Source: JANNRA01 sp031401035 | GTDB lineage: Bacteria; Desulfobacterota; Binatia; HRBIN30; CADEER01 | Reading direction: 5' to 3' | Length of the DNA stretch: 64,000 bases | Assembly: GCA_031401035.1 (NCBI GenBank) | Contig: JANNRA010000063.1 | Coordinates: 1-64,000, forward strand | Shown: in pieces, positions 15,692 to 24,539 of the stretch | Numbering within the stretch: position 1 is the stretch's first letter | Layout: each line of letters begins with the position of its first letter | Program-made: the position numbers and the translations under genes | The notes under the pieces: model-generated | Database searches by the model: none | What the model was told of the DNA's origin: nothing | Seen by the model: only the letters and a program-made list of their open reading frames with translations

Positions 15692-17794
15692 CTATGCAAA
15701 CCACAGCCCGTGCTCTTCGAGCACGCGGCGCTTCTCTTCGAGATCCTGCGTCCAGCTCGCGTGCACGACCTCTGCCGCCGCGGGAACCGTCCCCGTTCCT
15801 CCCCCGATCCCCTTCAGCACGTGCCCGTTGACGTGAACCTCGTCACCGAGCCGCGCCGCCCGCAAGCCGTGCTGCTGGCAGTACGACATGACGACATTGA
15901 CGACGCACTGCTGGGCATAGGCGAGCACCCAATGGAAATTGTCGAGGACGGCCGCCCAGGCGGCCCTCGACCACTCGTTGTTTCGAACGAAGAAGAATCC
16001 GGTGTTGAAGTACGTCGGCTGAAAGCGTGCGTTCGGCCCATCGTGCATGAAGAGAAAATCGAGACGGCGATCCCGAGCGCTGGCCACGAGACCGGGAAGC
16101 GGATCGCGCAGCCACACCAGGTCGATGTCCTGAAACAACAGGTCCCGCCCGGTGTCGATTGCGTCCATCACCGCGGCCGTCTTGACGAACATAAGCTCCC
16201 GATAGCGCTCGTCGCCGTAACAACCGGCCCTTTCCGCCGATTGCTCGCCGTACGAGCCGGCCTCGAAGTAACTCCGGAAGCCGCGCGCCCGGGCCAGCGC
16301 GTGCGCCGCGCCGTCGATGGCGAAAACGATGGTGCGGCTGCGCACGTCGATCTCTCTCGCATCGCAGGATGCGACCCAGTTCTCGAACAGCGAGGCGAAG
16401 CCAAGGTTGAACGTCGTCACGATTAGAGGACCCGCGGCCAAGCCCGCGCACAGCTCGCTCAGCGCGGCCCGGCGGGACGCGGCGGCGCGGCGGTGGCTCT
16501 CCCGGAAGGGCTCGGCCGCACGGCGCAGGGCGGCTTCGTCGGCCGGCTGGTGCCCGTAATCGAGAGTCGCGCGGAAGCGTTCCGTGGGAACCTCGATGCG
16601 CGAGCCGGCGTGACCCGGCGCGGACACCCCCCCGAAGGCGCGCGTGCTCGGCTGCGATCCGGACGCTGCAGCGCCATCCTCGTCCAGGCAGAGGTCCAGC
16701 CCACCGGCCGCGCGCAGATCCTCGGCCGCCGCCTCGACGTCGGCAAGCAGCGCGTCGAAAGGCCGATCGAAGCGTTCGCATAGCGCACGTGCGATCTCGG
16801 CCAGGCTGCGATCGTCTCGGCAGAGCTCCCAGATGGCGGCGGCGGAGGTGTTGAGGTCCAGAAGATGCTGCCGCCCCGGAATCTCGAGCAGCATCCGGTC
16901 GAGGACACGCGTCTCACGGATTCCCGCCCGGCGGCGGGGATGGACGGCGGTGAGCCCGCCGCCCAGCGCCTTCCACCGGGCGTGCTCGTCGAACAGACGA
17001 ATCAGCGCCTCGCCCAGCCCCGCACCGCGGTTGGCCGGATCGGTCTTCAACCCGGAGTCGGCTCGTCCCGCTGCCTTTTCGCCATCGAGCTCGGCCGCGC
17101 CCCGATGGCGCACGATCGACGCGCGGGGTCCCGCACCGGCGCTGTCCGCACCGAGATCGCCCACCACGTGCGGGACCTCGGCCTCCGCCGCTGCGATCGC
17201 GTAGGCGATGCGGTCGGCCATCGCAGCGCGGCCGTCCGAGGTGGCGAGCAACTCGGAGCGGATCAGCCCGGTCAGCTCGAGCCACCGCGCGGCCATGCGA
17301 CGCAAATCGCGCGAGTGAACGAGGATCGGCAGAGCGACTTGCGAGATCTCCAGCGATCGGTCGACGCAGAAGCGGTGAAGGAACGAAAATTCGCTGCCCA
17401 GGCCGAACGGCCCATCGCCCGGCTGAGCGATCTCCGCCGGCGGCGCGGCCAGGGCCTCGCCGGGAACGGCCTCGGCCGCCACGGGCCGCAGGAGGATGCA
17501 ATCCGCGTCGAGGAGCAGGATCGTGCCGTCGGGGCGCTCGCGAAACAGCCACTCCAGCACGGATGCGGCAAGGTCGTAACCGGCGAACTCGTCACCCGTG
17601 TACGGGTGGGGCGACCAGGCGAGAGTGGCGAAGACGCGCGCGTAGCGATGGCGGGGCAGCGACGCACCGGGCAACGACGCCACGAGGCGGACGAGCTCGC
17701 CTGGTTGCTTCACCCGCCGCCACGAGTACTCGAGCAGCTCCGCCTTCGCCTGCATCTCCGGCGCCGGCGTCGAGCTGAAAACCGTGTGGATCAT
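15692..17794 (-). CDS. Two-domain glycosyltransferase fusion with central PqqD-like domain
   Basis: A 700-residue protein with three parts. Residues 1-230 resemble plant hydroxyproline O-arabinosyltransferase/serine galactosyltransferase domains: KQPGELVRLV, LAWSPHPYTGDEFAGYD and the DxD-type motif LLLDADCILLRP. Residues about 290-370 look like a PqqD/RRE peptide-binding domain (LLDLNTSAAAIWELCRDD). Residues about 440-700 resemble the GT77-type nucleotide-diphospho-sugar transferase domain, with LFQDIDLVWLRDP and PTYFNTGFFFVRN. No signal peptide or membrane segment is seen, so it should act in the cytoplasm. The likely role is glycosylating a peptide, by inference. The ATG at 17794 begins right at the conserved strand; a longer start at 17908 adds unrelated sequence. 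Confidence 0.8.
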   Translation of the reverse strand: MIHTVFSSTPAPEMQAKAELLEYSWRRVKQPGELVRLVASLPGASLPRHRYARVFATLAWSPHPYTGDEFAGYDLAASVLEWLFRERPDGTILLLDADCILLRPVAAEAVPGEALAAPPAEIAQPGDGPFGLGSEFSFLHRFCVDRSLEISQVALPILVHSRDLRRMAARWLELTGLIRSELLATSDGRAAMADRIAYAIAAAEAEVPHVVGDLGADSAGAGPRASIVRHRGAAELDGEKAAGRADSGLKTDPANRGAGLGEALIRLFDEHARWKALGGGLTAVHPRRRAGIRETRVLDRMLLEIPGRQHLLDLNTSAAAIWELCRDDRSLAEIARALCERFDRPFDALLADVEAAAEDLRAAGGLDLCLDEDGAAASGSQPSTRAFGGVSAPGHAGSRIEVPTERFRATLDYGHQPADEAALRRAAEPFRESHRRAAASRRAALSELCAGLAAGPLIVTTFNLGFASLFENWVASCDAREIDVRSRTIVFAIDGAAHALARARGFRSYFEAGSYGEQSAERAGCYGDERYRELMFVKTAAVMDAIDTGRDLLFQDIDLVWLRDPLPGLVASARDRRLDFLFMHDGPNARFQPTYFNTGFFFVRNNEWSRAAWAAVLDNFHWVLAYAQQCVVNVVMSYCQQHGLRAARLGDEVHVNGHVLKGIGGGTGTVPAAAEVVHASWTQDLEEKRRVLEEHGLWFA

Positions 17795-17895
17795 GGGCGC
17801 GTCTCGGCAACGAGCTGGGGCGGAACCACACCGCAACGGAACTTTCCCCAACCGAAACGCACGTTCGGGCTGGGTGTCGCGTTGCGACGAAGTGG

Positions 17896-17975
17896 ATAGC
17901 CCGCACAAAGCACCGAATGTCCCATAAGGTTTACTATCGGAGCAGAATGACCGTGTACGGCTTTGTGCGGGCTAT
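17896..17975. repeat. 15-bp perfect inverted repeat
   Basis: ATAGCCCGCACAAAG at 17896-17910 is repeated as its exact complement at 17961-17975, with a 50-base spacer. It lies upstream of the glycosyltransferase fusion, which starts at 17794 on the minus strand. It may be an operator, a recombination site, or the ends of a lost small insertion element. Confidence 0.55.
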
Positions 17976-18016
17976 GCGCAAGGAACACGCCGACCCAGAC
18001 GGCCACGCCGATTCTC

Positions 18017-18154
18017 TGCGTCGGGGACGGCGACGGTAGCTTCTCCGTGACCGTCGACGAACTGGTTCGTGGCGTCAACATCGCGCTCGACAATGCAGGC
18101 GTGCAGGACTGTCTCGCCTTCGACCTCAACGAGGACGGCCAGGTCACCGTTGAG
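18017..18154 (+). pseudogene. Fragment of a dockerin/EF-hand-like repeat protein
   Basis: The reading CVGDGDGSFSVTVDELV, then GVNIALDNAG and CLAFDLNEDGQVTVE, is the same type of duplicated calcium-loop motif as in the intact secreted protein at 46805-48157. It breaks off in the second loop, just before the helix that should follow, where the IS21 remnant begins in another frame. No signal peptide or start is attached. It is a broken gene, probably cut by insertion. Confidence 0.7.
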
Positions 18155-18182
18155 ATTCCCTGCTGCTCGCTCTTTCGTCTGC

Positions 18183-18302
18183 GAGTGTCCCAGCGTTTTC
18201 AGCGACGCCAAGATGACGACCGCCCTGCTCGATCGCCTGACCCACCACTGCGACATCATCGAGACCGGCAACGACATCTGGCGCTTCAAGACGCGGGAGG
18301 AC
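18183..18302 (+). pseudogene. C-terminal remnant of IS21-family IstB ATPase
   Basis: The reading PSVFSDAKMTTALLDRLTHH followed by CDIIETGNDIWRFK is the highly conserved end of IstB, the helper ATPase of IS21-type elements. The P-loop and the rest of the protein are absent. The frame continues downstream into sequence I cannot assign. Confidence 0.85.
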
Positions 18303-18776
18303 GCGCCGGTGCCGGCTGCCGGGGAGCTTCGCCGGCCCTGCCCGAACTGCTCCGATCCAATCCTTTTCCATGCCAGGGCGCATCCCGAACGTGCGGCGAA
18401 GGGTGCTCCCGTCACGGAGCGGTCGCGATGCTGCGAGGCGTGCGGTGGACCGGCACCGGTCCTGACAGCGAAGATGTTCCAGGACTGCGCGGCCGAATAC
18501 GACAGAGCGCTGGCTGCCGGGCTGATCCCTCCGGGCGCGTTCGATGACTTCGAGTACGAACCCGGGGCGGTAATCGCACCCAGCCGCAGCAGGACTGGGG
18601 TCGCTGGCGACCCGCTCGGCAAGACTGGGCTCCCCACCATTGTGCCGAGCGTGGCCGTTCCGTGCATGTAGGTCGCGAGGCGTCGACAGGGGAAGAGTCG
18701 ACGGGGCAGCAGTCGCACTCTTAGCGTCGCGGCACGTCGCCTGCGCCGACCTCCGGCTGGAAGGCGTCATCGCCGG
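18303..18776. other. Unassigned stretch between IS21 and integrase remnants
   Basis: The plus-strand frame of the IS21 remnant stays open to 18671 and encodes two CxxC pairs (CPNCSD, CCEACGG) and a segment GAFDDFEYEPGAVIAP. It has no start of its own and no family is recognised. It may be another gene fragment. No promoter or repeat was seen here. Confidence 0.4.
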
Positions 18777-19470
18777 ATGTGCGCAGTAGTCGGTCGCCTG
18801 CGCAGCAGATCCGGGGTGAGCCCGGGATCGTCTCCGTTCCTCAGTCCACGACAATTCGAAGGAGTGGCCGACGACACGAGCGCGACGCGCCGGCGGCCAC
18901 TGGGCCACTTGATCACCCACCGCCGCCACCCCCATCCAGGCGCCCGCGCAGCTGAATCGTTGGCGTTGCGACGCAGTCGGGTGGATCTCAAGAAGCGGAT
19001 CATCCGCATTGGAGGCAGCCGCGTTCTCGGGCAGGACTCACGCGCCAAGACTGGCAAAAGTGTGCGGGACGTCCTCATGCACGAACCCGTCTTCGAAACC
19101 CTCAGGGCGTGTTGGCCGACGCATCCGGCCGCTGAGGACTTCGTATTCACCACCCCGACTGGTGCGCCGCTGGACGCCGCCAACTTCTATCGCCGCGAAT
19201 GGGTGCCGATGCTGCGTCGGCTCGGCATCCGAGCGCGCCCCTTCTACAACACGCGCTACACGTACATCACCTACATGCTGGAGTTGACCGGCAACCCGCT
19301 GTTCGTGGCGCGGCAGACCGGCACCAGCTTGGAGATGATCGAGAAGCACTACGGAGCGGTTCGTGTCCTGGTGGATGAGATTGACGAACGCATCGCCGAG
19401 CGACACCAAAACGGGAACCTACCGGGAACCTTCCCCTTGACATCCCCGGAGACCCAAACGCCCCAAACGG

Positions 19471-19499
19471 AGAAAGCCCTTGCGGGGCAAGGGCTTTCT
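19471..19499. terminator. Intrinsic terminator-like hairpin beside tRNA-Gly
   Basis: AGAAAGCCCTTGC (19471-19483) and its exact complement (19487-19499) form a 13-bp stem with a GGG loop; on both strands the stem ends in a TTTCT-type run. It lies six bases beyond the tRNA-Gly 3' end (minus strand), so it now terminates the tRNA transcript, and possibly the integrase on the other strand. It lies inside the island boundary, so it came with the element. Confidence 0.75.
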
Positions 19500-19501
19500 G
19501 G

Positions 19502-19576
<75 letters not shown>

Positions 19577-19603
19577 GTGACTGGCGCGGACGCTAGGTCA
19601 GGG

Positions 19604-21316
19604 TCAGGGGGATGTCAATTCTGTCCGACGGCGCAGCAGCACCGGCGCGGCGTCGCGGTTGGGCCGCGTCGCACGCAGACTCGGCACGGGCTCGAAGCGG
19701 TCGCGCAGCGTCGGTTCGGCGAGCAGCCAGGCGGGCTCGGCCATCAGGAGGTAGGGTGGCGGGGCGCCGCCGCGCGCCGGGTCGTAGACGGGCAGGGCGC
19801 GGCCCCAATAGAAAAGGGTGCCGTAGTCGAGGCCGGGCGCCGTGTGCAGCTGGGATGGATCGGCGAGGCCGGCGCGCAGGCGTTCGACGAAGGGGCGGCG
19901 CGTCTCGGCGGCGCCGAGGGCGGGCAGGACGAGCAGGCGGACGACGAGTGCCACCGCCGCGGTGCAGACGAACAGGGCCGGCAGCAGCACGGCAGCGCGG
20001 CGAGCGAGAGCCGCCAGCAGGGCCGCGACGGCGGCGACGGCGAAGAGGGTAGCGAAGAGATGCCCCGAGGCAGCCGCGGCGGCGGCGATCTCGCGCAGGT
20101 GGGCGGCGCTGCGACCGCGGACCAGGGCAGCCAGGAAATCGAGCAACGGCAGGCCGCTCCAGTGTGCCAGGCTCAGGGTCGCCAGGATGGCGAATAGGAG
20201 CGCCAGTGGCCACAGCACGAGCGCCCGCAAGGGGCGCGGTAGGGGCAGGGTTGCGAGACCGCTGACGGCGCGCTCGCTCCACCAGCCGAGCAGCAGCGCG
20301 ACGGCGGGGTACAGCGGCAGGAGGTAGACACCGCGCTTGCTGCTCGCCACCGCATACGGCGCCAGCACCGCGACGATCCACAGCAGGGCGAACAGCCGCG
20401 CGTCGCCGCGTTCGAGCTCGCCGCGCGCACGCCACAGCGCGACGCCGACGGCGGGTAGGAGCAGCGTCCACGGCAACAGTCCGAGCAGCAGGGCGCCGAC
20501 GAGGTAGCCGACACCGTGTGTGTGGCCGAGCGCGGCCGCCTCGGCGCCGACGATGCGCATCAGGTTCTCGTTGGCGACGATGCGCAGGAACGCCTGGCCG
20601 CCCTGTGCGGCGGCGGCGGCGTACCAGGATCCAACTATGAGCAGGACGAGCGCCAGGCCGCGCAGCGGCCGCAGGCTGCGCACGAATGCCGGGCTGCGGT
20701 CGACGAGGCACAGCAATCCGACCTGCAGCACCGGGATGGCGAGGCCGGGAATGCCCTTGGCCAGCGTCGCCCAGGCGGCGCCGGCGTACGTCAGGACCAA
20801 CCACAGCGGCCGCGGCGTGCGGCGGAAGAGCAGCAGGCCGGCGAAGACGAGTGTGAGACCGAAAGCCAGGGTCATGTCGACCCGCGCCGCGGTGCCTGCC
20901 CGTAGCCACTCGAAGCTGGTCAACAGCGCCAGTCCACTGGCGGCGCCGGCCAGCGGCGTGAAGACCGTTGTGGCGACGGCGGTGAGCAGCAGTGCCGCGG
21001 CGCCGCTCTGCAGGGCGGACGGCAGCCGCACGCCGGCCTCGTCGACGCGGCCGCGCACCTGCGCGACGGCGCCGCCGAGCCAATAGAAGAGCGGCGGTTT
21101 GCGCGGCAGCGCGGTGCCGTTGCGGCGCGGCAGAATCCAGTTGCGGTTGGCGACCAGGTCCTGGACGACGACCGCCTCGCGCGGTTCGCCGCGCGTGTGG
21201 AACGGGGTGCGATCGAGGCCGACCGCCTGGAGCAGTAGCCACGCGCCTGTCACCACCAGCAGCGCCAGCAGGGTTGCGGCGACGTGCGACCGCGTGCGCT
21301 CGGTATCCGGCGACAT
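19604..21316 (-). CDS. Membrane glycosyltransferase, GT39/ArnT-like
   Basis: A 570-residue integral membrane protein with about ten to twelve hydrophobic segments. The first loop carries GEPREAVVVQDLVANRNWILP, which contains the acidic and Arg residues typical of the GT39/ArnT-like (PMT_2) family, followed by KPPLFYWLGG. Later ASSKRGVYLLPLYPA matches the conserved cytoplasmic SKR.Y.LP signature. Such enzymes use polyprenyl-phosphate sugars to modify lipid A, proteins or glycans from the periplasmic side. The acceptor is unknown. The neighbouring lyase-like gene is divergent. The alternative minus frame over the same span is not plausible in composition. Confidence 0.88.
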   Translation of the reverse strand: MSPDTERTRSHVAATLLALLVVTGAWLLLQAVGLDRTPFHTRGEPREAVVVQDLVANRNWILPRRNGTALPRKPPLFYWLGGAVAQVRGRVDEAGVRLPSALQSGAAALLLTAVATTVFTPLAGAASGLALLTSFEWLRAGTAARVDMTLAFGLTLVFAGLLLFRRTPRPLWLVLTYAGAAWATLAKGIPGLAIPVLQVGLLCLVDRSPAFVRSLRPLRGLALVLLIVGSWYAAAAAQGGQAFLRIVANENLMRIVGAEAAALGHTHGVGYLVGALLLGLLPWTLLLPAVGVALWRARGELERGDARLFALLWIVAVLAPYAVASSKRGVYLLPLYPAVALLLGWWSERAVSGLATLPLPRPLRALVLWPLALLFAILATLSLAHWSGLPLLDFLAALVRGRSAAHLREIAAAAAASGHLFATLFAVAAVAALLAALARRAAVLLPALFVCTAAVALVVRLLVLPALGAAETRRPFVERLRAGLADPSQLHTAPGLDYGTLFYWGRALPVYDPARGGAPPPYLLMAEPAWLLAEPTLRDRFEPVPSLRATRPNRDAAPVLLRRRTELTSP

Positions 21317-21455
21317 GACCTGGGCCGATGACCATACCCGGCGGCGCGATGCAACGCGTCGCGTTGCGGGGGGAGGTCGGGCTGGCTATGGCTCGGGGCG
21401 GTCACGCATGAACTGTTTGCAATTCCCCCCACGCAGTTCTCGCCCGGCCGGGCGC

Positions 21456-23645
21456 ATGGCCGGCGCTGGCGCGGCGCCAGCCCGGCGGCGACGATCAATG
21501 GGACTGGGCCTGGTTGGGTTCCTATGTCTGATGACGGGCGCGGCGAACGGGGCCGTCTCCGCAATCGGCATCACCGTGCACGAGCCCGACGGCGTCGAGC
21601 GCCGCCGCTGGCCGCTGACGGTCAGCGTGCCGTTTGCGCGCGGCGCGCTGGTCGCGTCGGCGCCGCTGGCGGTGCGCGACGAGGCGGGGACCGCGCTGCC
21701 GGTCCAGGCGCGTCCGTTGGCGACCTGGCCGGACGGCTCCGTGCGCTGGATGCTGATCGATACGCAGGTCGACCTGCGGCCCAACCAGGAGCGCCGCTTA
21801 CGGGTTGAAGCGGGCGCAACGGGGGCGATTGCGACGCCCCTGCGCGTCGCAGCGGGCGAGGCGCAGATCGCCATCGACACCGGGGCACTGCGCTTCGGCA
21901 TTCCGCGTGATCGCTTCGCCATCGCCGATGGCTTGCGCCTCGCTGGCGTCGAGGCGCCGCTCACCGGACCGATCACGGCGCTGCTGGTTGCCGGCGAGCG
22001 GCGCGGCCTGGCCCAGACGCCGACCGAGATGCGGGTGCTCGAGAGCGGCCCGCTGCGCGCACGCGTCGAGTTGCGCGGCACCTACGGCAATGGCTTCGAC
22101 TATGTTGTGCGCGTCGACGCCTATGCCGGGCAACCGTGGCTGCGCGTCCTGCACACCTTCGTCAACCGCAATCCGGCGGCCTTCTCCAGCGTGTCGCGGA
22201 TTGCCATCGAGGTGCCGCTCGGCACGCTCAAGCCGGCCCGCTACCGGCTCGGCGTGGTCGGCGCGCGCATGCGCAGCGGCGATCTCGGCGATCCGCCGCT
22301 GATCGTCGTTCAGCGCGACAACGTCACCGCCGAGGTGGCGGGCGAGCGCGACGCGGCGCAGCTTACCGGCTGGATCGAACTCGCCAACAGCCGCGCCTCG
22401 GTCGGCGCCGCGGGCCGCTGGTTCTGGCAGCAGTACCCGCAGAGTTTCGCCGCCGGACGCGATCGGCTGACCTACAACTTGTGGGCGCCCGAGGCGGCAG
22501 CGGCGCGTGCCGGAGTCGGCGCGGCGAAGACGCACGAGGTGGTGCTGTGGGCGAGCGGTCCGCAGGGCCTGGCGCCGGGCACCGGCACCGCCCTGACGCG
22601 GCCGCTGGTCGGCGTCGTCGATCCGCTCAGCGTCGTGCGCGGCGGCGCTCTCCCGGACGCGGTGGCCTCGGGGCCGGCGACGGCGCGCTTCTTACGCAAG
22701 GCCGCTGACGCGGCGCAGCGTTACCTGACGCGCAACGAGCAGGAGCCGTGGAACGACTGCGGCAAGGCGCGCTGCGCACCGGCTGACGATGGGCGACGCC
22801 GCGTCGGCGCCTACGGCATGTGGAACTGGGGCGATTGGAACTTCCGCGGCTACGAGGACAGCATCAAGGGCACCGACAGCTGGGGCAACCTCGAGTACGA
22901 CACGACGCAGGTCCTGGCGTTGGCGTATGCGGCGAGCGGCACGCCGGCACTGTTTGATGCGATGGTCGCCGCGGCGCGGCACTACATGGACGTCGACACC
23001 ATCCACGCCTACCCAGCGCGACCGGAGTGGGTCGGCATGAACCATCCGAAGAATCCGCTGCACTTCTCGTTTCAGCTTGGCGGTCCGGACCTCGGTCACA
23101 CCTGGGCGCGCGGCCTGATCTCCTATTACTACCTGACCGGCGATGAACGCGGCCTGGCGGCGGCGCGCGGAATTGCCGACTATCTGACGACGCGGATCGG
23201 CGGCGCCGTGCGCGGCAACCCGCGCCAGTGGGGATGGCCGCAGGTGGCATTGCTGGCGGTGCACGAGGCCACCGGCGAGGCGCGCTATCTCGAAGCGGCA
23301 CGGCAGTACGCGGCGCGCGGCATGGCGGCACATCCGCCCAGCGGGGCGCGGCAGTGGAAGCTCGGCATCCTCGCCGACGCCCTGGCGTACACGCACGCCG
23401 CGACCGGCGATCCCGCCATGCGCGCCTGGCTGGAGACCTATGCGGCTGGAGTCATGGCCCACAGGGCGCAGGCGGATGCGCGCGCCTTTCCCGCCGTCGC
23501 CTACGTCGGCCGGCTGAGTGGCGACGCGACGCTGCGCGAGGCGGCGCTGGGCCGCGCCGAACGGCTCGATCTCGGCGCCTGGGGGAAGCCGTTCACCGTC
23601 AACGGCCGCATCGGCTTTCGCATCTACTCGTTGCTGGCGGAATGA
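21456..23645 (+). CDS. Exported exo-rhamnogalacturonan-lyase-like protein (YetA/PcRGLX type)
   Basis: A 729-residue protein. The ATG at 21456 gives a signal peptide with an Arg-rich start (RRRRS) and hydrophobic core; 21498 is an alternative. The N-terminal beta domain (RRWPLTVSVPFARGAL; TWPDGSVRWMLIDTQ) is characteristic of the PcRGLX/YetA family. The C-terminal half is an alpha/alpha barrel-like repeat region (DSWGNLEYDTTQVLALAYA; HYMDVDTIHAYP; RGLISYYYLTGDERGLAAA). Family members include exo-acting rhamnogalacturonan lyases (PL26), but many are uncharacterised, so the substrate is uncertain. It is probably periplasmic or secreted and could work with the GH3 enzyme at the window start on plant-derived polysaccharide. 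Confidence 0.8.
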   Translation: MAGAGAAPARRRRSMGLGLVGFLCLMTGAANGAVSAIGITVHEPDGVERRRWPLTVSVPFARGALVASAPLAVRDEAGTALPVQARPLATWPDGSVRWMLIDTQVDLRPNQERRLRVEAGATGAIATPLRVAAGEAQIAIDTGALRFGIPRDRFAIADGLRLAGVEAPLTGPITALLVAGERRGLAQTPTEMRVLESGPLRARVELRGTYGNGFDYVVRVDAYAGQPWLRVLHTFVNRNPAAFSSVSRIAIEVPLGTLKPARYRLGVVGARMRSGDLGDPPLIVVQRDNVTAEVAGERDAAQLTGWIELANSRASVGAAGRWFWQQYPQSFAAGRDRLTYNLWAPEAAAARAGVGAAKTHEVVLWASGPQGLAPGTGTALTRPLVGVVDPLSVVRGGALPDAVASGPATARFLRKAADAAQRYLTRNEQEPWNDCGKARCAPADDGRRRVGAYGMWNWGDWNFRGYEDSIKGTDSWGNLEYDTTQVLALAYAASGTPALFDAMVAAARHYMDVDTIHAYPARPEWVGMNHPKNPLHFSFQLGGPDLGHTWARGLISYYYLTGDERGLAAARGIADYLTTRIGGAVRGNPRQWGWPQVALLAVHEATGEARYLEAARQYAARGMAAHPPSGARQWKLGILADALAYTHAATGDPAMRAWLETYAAGVMAHRAQADARAFPAVAYVGRLSGDATLREAALGRAERLDLGAWGKPFTVNGRIGFRIYSLLAE

Positions 23646-23697
23646 CCGCAGTGCTGGCTGCTAAGGCCGGCGAGGCGAGTGGTCCGGTCAGCCGTGG

Positions 23698-24441
23698 TCA
23701 CCATTTTGCCCCGCGCGTGACGGCGATCGGCTTGCGCTCGCCGCGATGACGTTGGCGGCGCAGCAGCAGGTAAAGGGCGCCGGCGCCGCCGTCGACCGGA
23801 CGGGCGCTGGTGAACGCCAGCACCAGGCGTGCCCAGGCGCCGCGCGCCAGCCAGGCGGCGAGGCGGTTCTTCAGGACCGGCACCTGGTCCTTCGAGTTGA
23901 GACCGCGGCCGTGGATGATCAACACGCAGCGATGGCCCTGCTGGTGTGCACGGGTGAGGAATCGATCGACGGCGCCACGCGCCTCGTCGGCCGTCATGCC
24001 GTGTAGATCCAGATGCGCCTGATAGGCGAATTCGCCTGCCCGAAGGCGGCGCACGATGCGGCGGTCGAGTCCGGCGACGGCGCCCTCGATGAACTCGACG
24101 GTGTCGGCGATGTCGAAGCTGCCGGCACCGGACACCAGATCGGACAACTCGGCGAGCGCCTCCGCATCGGCATCGGTGATCGGGCGCTGCGACGGCGCGG
24201 GTGCCTGCGGCACGACGCGCTGGCGTTCGGCGGCTGAGAGCGGGCGCACGCCGGCCATCTCGCGCTGGAAGAGCTCGGCCTCGCTCTCCACCGCTGCGGC
24301 TGGTGGCGACGCGGCGGCGGCCGGCGACGCCGGGACGGGGGGCGGCTGCGCCACGCGGCGCCCGAGAGGTCGGAAGGGGTGATGGTCGAAGCGCCCGGCG
24401 GCGGCCGGTGGCGGTGCGGAGGTGCGTTTGCGCCGACCCAT
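23698..24441 (-). CDS. Smr-domain protein (MutS2-type nuclease domain)
   Basis: A 247-residue protein with a long Pro/Ala-rich disordered N-terminus (1-60), a helical middle, and a C-terminal Smr domain (about 145-235). The Smr signature LDLHGMTADEA and the loop IIHGRGLNSKDQVPVLK are clear. Smr domains are small endonuclease or nucleic-acid-binding modules, in bacteria linked to mRNA cleavage or DNA nicking. The protein is freestanding, like YdaL/SmrA, not attached to MutS2. It is convergent with the lyase-like gene and divergent from the enoyl-CoA hydratase gene. Confidence 0.9.
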   Translation of the reverse strand: MGRRKRTSAPPPAAAGRFDHHPFRPLGRRVAQPPPVPASPAAAASPPAAAVESEAELFQREMAGVRPLSAAERQRVVPQAPAPSQRPITDADAEALAELSDLVSGAGSFDIADTVEFIEGAVAGLDRRIVRRLRAGEFAYQAHLDLHGMTADEARGAVDRFLTRAHQQGHRCVLIIHGRGLNSKDQVPVLKNRLAAWLARGAWARLVLAFTSARPVDGGAGALYLLLRRQRHRGERKPIAVTRGAKW

Positions 24442-24539
24442 GTATCGCGATTCCCAGATAATCCTTACGGCAGCGCGGCGGGGTCGGCAACGACGGCTCG
24501 CCTTGTCCTGCCACCCGCAAACTGGTTGAAGTCCGCACC

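Noticed and set aside
19593..21335. A 580-residue minus-strand frame overlapping the GT39 gene
   Set aside because: Arg/Ala-rich shadow; the other frame has the membrane segments and motifs of GT39.
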